Of a stretch of DNA of 31,234 nucleotides, positions 21,639 through 29,400 are shown piece after piece. Source of the stretch: JBCDCB01 sp039182735. GTDB taxonomy: Bacteria > Planctomycetota > Phycisphaerae > Phycisphaerales > UBA1924. Position 1 is the first letter of the stretch; every line of letters starts with the position of its first letter. The DNA lies in the NCBI GenBank assembly GCA_039182735.1, contig JBCDCB010000037.1, positions 1 to 31,234 on the forward strand. The letters are read 5' to 3'. The notes under the pieces were generated by a model. It was not told the DNA's origin, did no database searches, and saw only the letters and a list, made by a program, of their open reading frames with translations. The translations under genes were made by a program, and so were the position numbers.

Positions 21639-23627
21639 ATGGGGCTTTTGGAGTCGATCAACGGACCCGCGGATCTCAAGCGACTCTCGGTTGACGAGTT
21701 GCCGACGCTCTGTGCGGAGATCCGGCAAGCGATCTTCGATCAGGTCGCGAGGACCGGCGGTCACCTCGCGCCCAACCTGGGCGTCGTCGAGCTGACCGTC
21801 GCGATGCACTACGTCTTCGACTTCGGGCGCGACCGCTTGCTCTTCGACGTCGGGCACCAGTGCTATCCGCACAAGCTGCTGACCGGGCGGCGCGAGCTGC
21901 TGGGCAAGCTGCGCACGCGTGAGGGCATGGCCGGCTTCCCCGAGCCGCGTGAGAGCGGTTTCGATCTCTTCAGCGTCGGGCACGCGGGCACGGGCATCTC
22001 CACCGCCGTTGGCATGGCGCGGGGCGATGAACTCAACAAGGAGCACTTCGAGCCCGGCGAACGCCCCGAGGGCCGACGCGTCGTGACGCTCATCGGCGAC
22101 GCCTCGATCGTCAACGGCGTCGCGATGGAAGGGCTCAACAACGCCGGCACGCTCAAGCGGCAGTTCCTCGTCGTCCTGAACGACAACGGGATGTCCATCT
22201 CGAAGCCGCAGGGCGCGATGGCGCAGGCCTTCGATCGCTTCCGCATCAACCCGATGTACGGCGACATGAAGAAGCGCGCCCGCGAGGTGCTCAAGCGCCT
22301 TCCCGGGGGCAGCATCGTCGAAGAGGGCTACCACCGGCTCGGGGAAATGGCGAAGGCGGCCATCGCCGAGAACGGATGGTTCGAGCACTTCGGGCTGCTC
22401 ACCGTGGGACCGATCGACGGTCACGACATCCGCACGCTCGTCGAGTTCCTTGAAGAGGCGAAAGACTGCGATCGCCCGCTCGTGCTGCACGTGAAGACCA
22501 TCAAGGGCAAGGGGTACGAGTTCGCCGAGGGCGACGCGACGACGTTCCACTCGCCGGCGGCGTTCCAGTACAACCCGGATTCGTGCCGGGTCGAGATGCA
22601 GAAGAAGGGTCGATCGTTCACGAGCGCTGCGGCCGACGCGTTCATCGACGTGATGACGCGCGACGAGAAGGTCGTCGCGTGCACCGCGGCGATGCCAGGC
22701 GGCACGGGGCTTGACAAGGTCATGCCCGCGTTCCCGGAACGCACCTTTGACACCGGGATCTGCGAGAGTCACGCGATGGACATGATGGCGGGGCTCGCCA
22801 AAACGGGGTGGAAGCCCTTCTTCGCCGTCTATTCAACGTTCCTCCAGCGCGCGTTCGACCAGGCGTTCCAAGAGGTCGCGCTTCAGGGTCTTCCGGTGCG
22901 GCTCTGCCTCGATCGCGCCGGGCTCGTCGGCGGCGACGGCGCCGTCCACCACGGGTTCTGCGACGTCTCGATCCTGCGTGTGCTCCCGGATGCCTGCCTG
23001 ATGGCCGCGGCGGACGAAGACTCTCTGCGCGCATGCTTCGAGTTCATGCGCACCTACGACGACGGGCTCAGCTGCGTGCGCTACCCGCGGGACAACGTCA
23101 GTGACGCGCTCGCGCCCTTCGGCGAATGCCCGCCCTATGAAGCCGGCAAGGCGCGGGCGCTCATCGAGCACGAGCAGCCCGATGTGGCGATCCTCGCCTT
23201 CGGCACGCCGGTCGTGCAGGCGCTCGAGGCCGTCGAGGCGCTCGGGCCCGAGATCCGCGCGAGCGTCTATGACGCCCGCTTTGCCAAGCCTGTGGACCGT
23301 GACCTGATCCGCTCGCTGCTCGAACGCGGCATCCCTATTGTCACCGCGGAAGACCACGGCATCGAGGGCGGGTTCGGCTCCTGCGTGATCGACGCGGCCG
23401 CGGGAATGGGCCTGCACGCCGGGCTCATCCGACGCGTGGGGCTCCCGGATCGCTGGATCTATCAGGACTCGCGAAGCAATCAGCTCGCCGAGGTGGGCCT
23501 CGATGCTCCGGGCATTGCCCGTGCCGTTCGCGAACTCCTCGATGAGCTCGGCAGCGGCGGACGCACGCCCTCGGTCGAAGTCAAGTCCGGCGTCGGCGTG
23601 CCCGGGCAGCGTGTCACCGGCGCGTAA
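21639..23627 (+). CDS. dxs: 1-deoxy-D-xylulose-5-phosphate synthase (Dxs)
   Basis: Dxs joins pyruvate and glyceraldehyde 3-phosphate with thiamine diphosphate, the first and often limiting step of the MEP pathway. GGHLAPNLGVVELT carries His42 that contacts the substrate. The ThDP-magnesium motif GDASIVNGVAMEGLNNAG is at 153-170 (GDA in place of the commoner GDG). The catalytic glutamate is Glu376 in DTGICESHAM. The protein has 662 residues, slightly longer than the usual 620-640, with a charged serine/glycine-rich tail (LLDELGSGGRTPSVEVKSG). GGAGG precedes the ATG. nadK follows after 30 bases, so these two are probably one operon. Confidence 0.95.
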   Translation: MGLLESINGPADLKRLSVDELPTLCAEIRQAIFDQVARTGGHLAPNLGVVELTVAMHYVFDFGRDRLLFDVGHQCYPHKLLTGRRELLGKLRTREGMAGFPEPRESGFDLFSVGHAGTGISTAVGMARGDELNKEHFEPGERPEGRRVVTLIGDASIVNGVAMEGLNNAGTLKRQFLVVLNDNGMSISKPQGAMAQAFDRFRINPMYGDMKKRAREVLKRLPGGSIVEEGYHRLGEMAKAAIAENGWFEHFGLLTVGPIDGHDIRTLVEFLEEAKDCDRPLVLHVKTIKGKGYEFAEGDATTFHSPAAFQYNPDSCRVEMQKKGRSFTSAAADAFIDVMTRDEKVVACTAAMPGGTGLDKVMPAFPERTFDTGICESHAMDMMAGLAKTGWKPFFAVYSTFLQRAFDQAFQEVALQGLPVRLCLDRAGLVGGDGAVHHGFCDVSILRVLPDACLMAAADEDSLRACFEFMRTYDDGLSCVRYPRDNVSDALAPFGECPPYEAGKARALIEHEQPDVAILAFGTPVVQALEAVEALGPEIRASVYDARFAKPVDRDLIRSLLERGIPIVTAEDHGIEGGFGSCVIDAAAGMGLHAGLIRRVGLPDRWIYQDSRSNQLAEVGLDAPGIARAVRELLDELGSGGRTPSVEVKSGVGVPGQRVTGA

Positions 23628-23657
23628 GAAACCCCCGCGATCCGATTCGGAGCCGGC

Positions 23658-24593
23658 ATGTCGCGATCGGTCCTCATGCTCGTCAACGGTGACAAGAGCG
23701 GGATCGCTCGCGCGGTCGATGAGGTCACCGCGCTCGTCAATCGTCACGGCACGCTCGCCCGGGTCATCGAGGACGAAACCGGACCCGTCGAAGACGCGAG
23801 CGGCGCTGATCTCGTGCTCGTGCTCGGCGGGGACGGAACGCTCCTCAACGCCGCCCGGCGCTGCGTCTCGCTGGGCCTCCCGCTCATCGGGGTGAATCTT
23901 GGTCGGCTCGGTTTCCTCGCGGAGTTCAACCTCGAGTCCTTCACGGAGCACGCCGCCCACCTCCTGGGCAACGGCGAGCTCGACACTCGCCAGCGCATGC
24001 TGCTCCGGGTCGAGGTCTTCCGAGACTCGGACAATCAGCGCGTGGTGCTCGACGAACTGGTGATGAACGACTGCGTTATCGCCGCGGGGCCGCCCTTCCG
24101 GATGATCGAGATCGGGCTCCGGTTCGACGGCGACGAGGGGCCGATGCTCCGCGGCGACGGTGTGATCGTCGCGACGCCCGCCGGTTCGACCGCGTACGGC
24201 GTCTCCGCCGGCGGGCCCATCGTGGCGCCAGAGGTCGATGCGCTCGCCGTCACCCCGATCGCGGCTCATTCGCTCGCGGCAAGGCCCATCGTCGTCCCGG
24301 GAGGCTGCACGGTCGAACTGCTCGTCCTGAAGGCGAACAGGCTCGATCACGACGCCGGCGACGGCACGACCGACCTCTCCGAGACCGGACGCTGGCACGG
24401 CGTCGCGGAGGGCACCACGCTGGTGATGGACGGGAGGAGCCGCTGGTCGCTCTCCGCGGGCGACACCGTCCGCGTGCGGCGGTGCCAACGCCACGTGCAG
24501 ATCGTGCGGAACCCGAGCGGGACGTATTGGCAGACGCTGGAGGACAAGCTCCACTGGGCGATCATGCCGACGGCCAACCGATCAGAATGCTAA
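23658..24593 (+). CDS. nadK: NAD kinase
   Basis: NadK phosphorylates NAD to NADP. The family marks are GGDGT (57-61), the NE/D motif seen here as MNDCVI (Asn137, Asp138) and the glycine-rich ATPAGSTAYGVSAGGPI. The 311-residue length is normal. The protein ends in VRNPSGTYWQTLEDKLHW, the usual C-terminal strand and helix. It is probably co-transcribed with dxs, giving NADPH supply next to an NADPH-consuming pathway. The unidentified structured RNA begins about 85 bases after its stop. Confidence 0.95.
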   Translation: MSRSVLMLVNGDKSGIARAVDEVTALVNRHGTLARVIEDETGPVEDASGADLVLVLGGDGTLLNAARRCVSLGLPLIGVNLGRLGFLAEFNLESFTEHAAHLLGNGELDTRQRMLLRVEVFRDSDNQRVVLDELVMNDCVIAAGPPFRMIEIGLRFDGDEGPMLRGDGVIVATPAGSTAYGVSAGGPIVAPEVDALAVTPIAAHSLAARPIVVPGGCTVELLVLKANRLDHDAGDGTTDLSETGRWHGVAEGTTLVMDGRSRWSLSAGDTVRVRRCQRHVQIVRNPSGTYWQTLEDKLHWAIMPTANRSEC

Positions 24594-24644
24594 CGTGTTT
24601 TGCGCGATCTCGACCCGAAAGTGAGCCAATCCGCGTGCGGACGT

Positions 24645-24672
24645 TTGCATCGGGCCCGTCCCGGGCTATTCT
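24645..24672 (+). promoter_or_regulatory. Promoter-like sequence for the structured RNA
   Basis: TTGCAT (24645-24650) and TATTCT (24667-24672) are separated by 16 bases; each matches four of six consensus positions. Transcription would begin near 24679. This is the only promoter between nadK and serS with both boxes visible. Confidence 0.5.
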
Positions 24673-24678
24673 CAAAGC

Positions 24679-24930
24679 GTTGATATGGGGAAGCACGGTG
24701 CTTCGGCACCATCTCTGAGAGAGATCGATCTTCGGACCGGTTTCTCTAGGGGGAAACACGTCAGCCGGGTCCGCCCGGTCGCCCGCAAGGGCATGGGAAG
24801 ATGTGTGGTCCGTGGGGACGGGTCACACTGCAGCACGTCAGAGGAGGCCTGCCTCCTCACCACAGACTTCGCACTCGCGGAGTGTGGCAGAAGCCGAGAC
24901 CGCTGAATAAGCGATCTCGGCTTTTCTCTT
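24679..24930 (+). ncRNA. Unidentified structured RNA, about 250 bases
   Basis: Between nadK and serS lies a region full of perfect short stems, bounded by a promoter-like sequence and an intrinsic terminator. In order: GGTGC-ttcg-GCACC (24697-24710); a 12-bp stem with one mismatch and a TTCG loop (24719-24746); CCGGG-tccg-CCCGG (24765-24778); GCCC-gcaa-GGGC with a GNRA loop (24781-24792); GTGTG/GTCC pairing with GGAC/CACAC across a bulge (24803-24828); GAGGAGG-cctg-CCTCCTC (24841-24858); and CTTC-GCACTC pairing with GAGTGT-GAAG (24867-24893). Then comes the terminator. CACGTCAG occurs twice (24757, 24834). I found none of the key motifs of tmRNA, RNase P RNA, SRP RNA, a T-box or common riboswitches; 6S RNA cannot be excluded. 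A 73-codon frame (24685-24906) crosses it, but with no sign of selection on protein. It may be a free small RNA or a serS leader. Confidence 0.7.
24891..24930 (+). terminator. Intrinsic terminator of the structured RNA
   Basis: The stem AAGCCGAGA pairs with TCTCGGCTT (24891-24899 with 24915-24923). An inner stem CGCT/AGCG closes a GAATA loop, and the whole is followed by TTTTCTCTT. The bases GAAG (24890-24893) are shared with the lower stem of the preceding hairpin, so the two folds compete at their base. Confidence 0.8.
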
Positions 24931-24976
24931 GCGCTCGCTTTGCGGGCACCCTGGTCGCTTTGCGCGGGCAGCCCGG

Positions 24977-24982
24977 TACCAT
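24977..24982 (+). promoter_or_regulatory. -10-like element directly before serS
   Basis: TACCAT in GCCCGGTACCATCCGCC lies nine bases before the serS ATG. If used, transcription would start within a few bases of the ATG, giving a nearly leaderless mRNA. This agrees with the absence of a Shine-Dalgarno sequence there. Confidence 0.4.
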
Positions 24983-24991
24983 CCGCCCGTC

Positions 24992-26389
24992 ATGATCGAT
25001 CTGAAGCAACTGCGTGAGAACCCGGACCGCTATCGAATCGGTGCCGAGCGGAAGAACGTCGCGGTCGATATCGACCGCCTGCTCGAGCTCGACTCCGAAC
25101 GCCGCGCTTTGATGAGCGAAACCGAGTCGCTCCGAGCCGAGCAGAAGCGGCTCGCGAAGGAGAGCGGCCCGCAGCTCGGCAAGCTCAGCGGTGCTCTGAA
25201 GAAAGCGACGGAGAGCGAGCGACCCGCGATCGAAGCCGAGATCGAAGCGCTCAAGCAGGGCCCCGCGAAGCTCAAAGCGCAGGTGCAGTCGGGCGAAGAA
25301 CGGCTCGGCGACGTCGAGCCCCAGCTGCGCGCGCTGCTGCTCGAAGTCCCCATGCCGCCCGACGACGACGTGCCCGTCGGCGCGGGCAGCGACGACAACA
25401 TCGAACGATCGCGCTGGTGCCCGAGCAACTTCAACTTCAAGCGGAGCTTCGAGTCCCAGCGCGGGTTTGCGCCGAAGTCACACGTCGAGATCGCCGAGTC
25501 GCTCGGGCTCGTGGACTTTGAACGGGGCGTCAAGCTCGCCGGCTCGCGCAGCTACGCCCTGACCGGAGACGGCATGCGCTTGCACCAGGCGGTCCTCCGC
25601 TACGCCTTCGACACGATGGTCGAAACGCACGGGTTCGAGCCGGTCAGCGTGCCGGTCGTCGTGCGCGAAGAGGCCATGGTCGGCACGGGCTTCTTCCCGG
25701 GCGGACGCGAGCAGACGTACCACATCGAAGAGACCCGTCGCGGCACCGGGCAGGACCTGTTCCTCACCGGCACGGGCGAGGTCGGGCTGATGGGCTTCCA
25801 CGCCAGCGAGATCCTCGACGCCTCGAGCCTGCCCAGGAAGTACGTCACGGTGAGCACGTGCTTCCGCCGCGAGGCGGGCGCCGCCGGACGCGACACCGCC
25901 GGGCTGTACCGTGTGCACAAGTTCGACAAGGTCGAGCAGGTCGTGATCTGCCGCGCGGACGAGGGCGAGAGCCGCGCGTGGCACGCCAAGATGATCGGCT
26001 ACGTCGAGGGCCTGCTCCGCGCGCTCGAACTCCCCTACCGCTTGCTGCAATGCTGCACGGGAGACCTCGGCGTGAAGAACGCCGACATGATCGACATCGA
26101 GTGCTGGATGCCGAGCCGGGGCGAGCTCGATGCTGGCGGTGCGCCCGTTGGCGCGTTCGGCGAGACTCACAGCGCGTCGCGTCTCTACGACTTCCAGTGC
26201 CGGCGGCTGAACATGCGGTACCGCGGCGATGACGGAGAGACCGTCTTCTGCCACTCGCTCAACAACACCGTTGCCGCGAGCCCGCGTCTGCTGATCCCGC
26301 TGCTCGAGATGCACCAGCAGCAAGACGGCCGGGTTGCGATCCCCGAGCCGCTACGGGCGTACATGGGCGGACGCACGCACATCGGCTGA
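24992..26389 (+). CDS. serS: Seryl-tRNA synthetase
   Basis: SerRS charges tRNA-Ser with serine. The N-terminal arm (about 30-110) is a long antiparallel coiled coil that grips the tRNA variable arm. The class II core follows with motif 2 CFRREAGAAGRDTAGLYRVH (about 290-309) and motif 3 near the C-terminus, which reads LNNTVAASPRLLIPLLE rather than the common LNGSGLAVGRTLVA form; the motif arginine is kept. The ending GRVAIPEPLRAYMGGRTHIG is typical. At 465 residues it is slightly longer than the 420-430 usual in bacteria. The start at 24992 gives the standard MIDLKQLRENPDRYR opening. It has no Shine-Dalgarno sequence and lies 61 bases after the RNA terminator. Confidence 0.96.
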   Translation: MIDLKQLRENPDRYRIGAERKNVAVDIDRLLELDSERRALMSETESLRAEQKRLAKESGPQLGKLSGALKKATESERPAIEAEIEALKQGPAKLKAQVQSGEERLGDVEPQLRALLLEVPMPPDDDVPVGAGSDDNIERSRWCPSNFNFKRSFESQRGFAPKSHVEIAESLGLVDFERGVKLAGSRSYALTGDGMRLHQAVLRYAFDTMVETHGFEPVSVPVVVREEAMVGTGFFPGGREQTYHIEETRRGTGQDLFLTGTGEVGLMGFHASEILDASSLPRKYVTVSTCFRREAGAAGRDTAGLYRVHKFDKVEQVVICRADEGESRAWHAKMIGYVEGLLRALELPYRLLQCCTGDLGVKNADMIDIECWMPSRGELDAGGAPVGAFGETHSASRLYDFQCRRLNMRYRGDDGETVFCHSLNNTVAASPRLLIPLLEMHQQQDGRVAIPEPLRAYMGGRTHIG

Positions 26390-26418
26390 GCCCGATGACC
26401 GCGGGCGTGCGCACGAAA

Positions 26419-26445
26419 GCGCCCGAGCCGTGATGGCCCGGGCGC
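26419..26445. terminator. Possible bidirectional terminator hairpin between serS and the subtilase gene
   Basis: An 11-bp stem with one A-C mismatch, GCGCCCGAGCC gtgat GGCCCGGGCGC, lies between the two convergent stop codons (26389 and 26495). No T-run follows on either strand, so it would be a weak or factor-assisted terminator. The rest of the 105-base gap shows nothing. Confidence 0.5.
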
Positions 26446-26494
26446 TGCGGGGTGCAAGAGGTGTCGGTCTCGGCGGTCGCCCCGCCGATCTCGA

Positions 26495-29400
26495 TCAGTT
26501 GCGGCTGGTCAGCGAGGTGCGTCGCTCGCCCGAGATGACGCCGGCGTGCTGCAGGCGCTGCAGCTGCCAGTTGATGTCTTCGAGGTTGACGATGCCGTCT
26601 TGGTTGTGGTCCGCCGAGATGTCGTAGTGGCGATCGACGATAGTCGCACCGAAGCGGGGCAGTGTGTCGAGGATGTCCTTGACGGCCTTGCGGCTGGTCT
26701 CGACCTGCGAGAGCCCGTTGTCGGACGCGAGACGCATGGAGCCCATGCAGAAGGTCGCCTCGTCGAAGTCGTCATCGACGCGCCACGCGACGGCGTACTT
26801 GACCTCCGCGACGGGATCGTTCTGGAAAACGTCGTAGAGCTGGCTGTCGTGACGCACACGCAGCGTGAAGAAGAAGGGGCCGCCGCCCTCGGGGACCGCG
26901 AAGACGATGTGCTCGACGTTCGACCACTGCGAGATGGAGGACGCGATCAGTTCGCCGTTCTGGTTGGGATCGCCGAGGTAGAGCTCGAGGTCGAGATCCT
27001 CGAAGCCCAACGCGACGAGGTCGCCGAAGTTGGGGTTCGTGAGGTTCGAGGCCTGCGGGCGGCGCATCTGGACGTTGCGGTTCCAGACGAGCGTGGCGAT
27101 GAAGTCCTGCGGGTCGGCGGTCGTGGAGAAGACCGGGCCGATCGGGTAGTCGATGTAGTCCACGGCGACCTGGCTGAAGTCGCCGTTGCTGACGACGGCG
27201 GTGTCGAGGTTGCCGATGTCCCAGCCGTACGTCGGGAAGGTGACGACATCGAGGGGGTTGATCTCGACGGGGGGCACGCCGACGGCGCCGATGTTGGGGA
27301 TCGGCGCGGAGAGGGGCGGGAGCCCGCCGACGGGGATGCGCGGGGGCACGTCGCCGCCACCGCCACCGCCTCCACCGCCGCCGCCACCACCGCCGATGGG
27401 CAGTTCGAGGACGGGGTCGGGACGCCCGGTGAACTGGAGGCTGCGTGAGTACGAGCGGGTCCGGGGCCCGGACATCGCCTGCGCGGCCGAGACGATGCTC
27501 ATGGCTTCGTGCTTGGTGCGGGGCGTCTTGGGCTGGTTGGCGGGGTCGTCCTCGCTCGCCGCCGAGAAGCCGGAGGGGATGATGGGCGGCTCGAAGGCCT
27601 CGGGCGGCACGCCGACGGTCGGGCGGCGGGGGTCCGTGACGTCCCAGTCGGTCTGCCCGAAGTGGTACTGGAAGAGCGCGCGGGTTCCGTTGATGAGGCC
27701 GGCACCCTGCGCGACGTCGAGCGGAACGGTGACGTCTTCCGCGCCGACGAGGTCATCTTCGGTGCACGCCAGCCCCTGCCCGCCGACGACCTGGTCGTTG
27801 CCGGGGTTCTGCGTGTTCGACCACCCGATGAGCTTGGTCGCGGAGTTGAGGACGATCGCCTTCATCACGAGGGGGTCGGTCGAGAGCGGATCGGGGTTGC
27901 CCTGGTCGTCGAGTCGGAGCGGGAAGAGCTCCGCCGGCGTCGGGAACCCGTTGGTGCCCGCGGAGGCGTCGGGGATGATGAAGTCTTCCGCGGTGACGGC
28001 GGAGTTGCCGTCGCCGAGTCGATCGAGGCGGTACGCGGCTGACTCCTGGAGCAGGGCGATCAGGCCCGTGACCGTTGAGGCGGCGATCGACGTGCCTTCC
28101 GTACCGATTTCATCGGTGGGATTGTCCGGATCGGTGTTGCTGGTGAACTCATCCGGATCGGGGTCGTTGGCATCGAAGGTCGGCAGGGCGACGCGTGAGA
28201 AGACGCGGCGGTTGAACTGCGGGCAGGTCTCGCCGGGGATGAAGATGCGGGGGTTGAGCTGGCCGACGCCGATGGCGACGACGTCGATGCCAGGGCGTGG
28301 CGCGTTGTCGGTGACGAGTTGCATCGCCGTGTAGTCGAACGCGTTGGCGGGCCCCTTCGAGGAGAAGGGCGCGACATGCTGCGTGAGCCCGCGGACCCCG
28401 CCCTCGTTGGGGCTGCCGTCGCCGCCCTGGGTGTCGAAGCCCGCGGCACCGACGGTGATGGTGTTGAACGCGGCGCCGGGGATGTTGATGGTCCGCGAGC
28501 CGGGGAAGATGCCGCCCGGTTCGTCGTCTTCGCCCTCGTCGCTGCATTCGTCGGTCTGGTCGATCTCGCCGTTGTTGCCGGCTGCGGCGACGATCGTGAC
28601 GCTGTACTGGTTGACGGCGGCGTCGGTCAGGAGCGAGATGTCGTCGCTGGCATCGGTCGTGGAGAGTTGGCCGAAGGGCGCGTTGAGGATCGTCGCCCGC
28701 GCGGGAAGCCCCGCCGACTGCGAGAAGGCGATGTCGGTCATCACAAAGAGAGAGAACCCGTAGGCGTCTTCGCTGACGACAAAGAAGTCGTCGAAGATTT
28801 GGCCGCGCAGCGCGACCGCACCGGAGGCGAGGAACGCGCCGGGCGCAACGGAGAGGAAGTTGGAGTTCAGGTTTGAGTTGGTTCCGTCCGGATCGAGGAA
28901 GACCGGCACGGGCTGCCCGCTCCCGGTGTCGTTGGTGAAGAGGATCTCCGTGGTCGGGAGCGTCGAGAAGAGGAAGGGGTTGGCGCTGATCAGCCCGCCG
29001 CTCTCGGTCGCATGCGCACCGAAGGTGTTCTCGCCGGGCAGGCGCGTGCCGTTCCACGTGACCTGCGGGACAGGCCTGCCGTCGAAGACGGTGTGCCCGT
29101 CCCAGACGTGCTGCCCATCGATGTTCCCGACGACGATGCCGGCGCCGGAGAAGATGTCGCCGGGCCCGAGCGCGCTGCCGACCGGGGAGTTGATCGTGAC
29201 GAGGCTGGATCCGATGGCTTCGTCGCTCTCGAACCCGAGACGCCGGCTGAAGATGCGCTGGCGTTCGATCGCCGAGCCGGTGTCGAGCACGAAGGCGCCG
29301 CGGTCGCCCGTGGTGACCTCAACCTGCAGCGAGTAGCGCTGCACGTCTTCGGGGTCGCCATCTACCGCTGTGACGCGGATCAGGAAGAACTCGGTCTCGG

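Noticed and set aside
24685..24906. A 73-codon frame through the structured RNA, considered as a leader peptide or small protein
   Set aside because: It has no ribosome binding site, begins about six bases after the likely transcription start, ends inside the terminator stem and has no run of serine codons for attenuation. RNA structure explains the segment better, though not with certainty.
24679..24930. Cobalamin riboswitch or T-box upstream of serS
   Set aside because: Short cobalamin-like runs are present but in the wrong order and without the full B12 box. The T-box anti-terminator consensus is absent.
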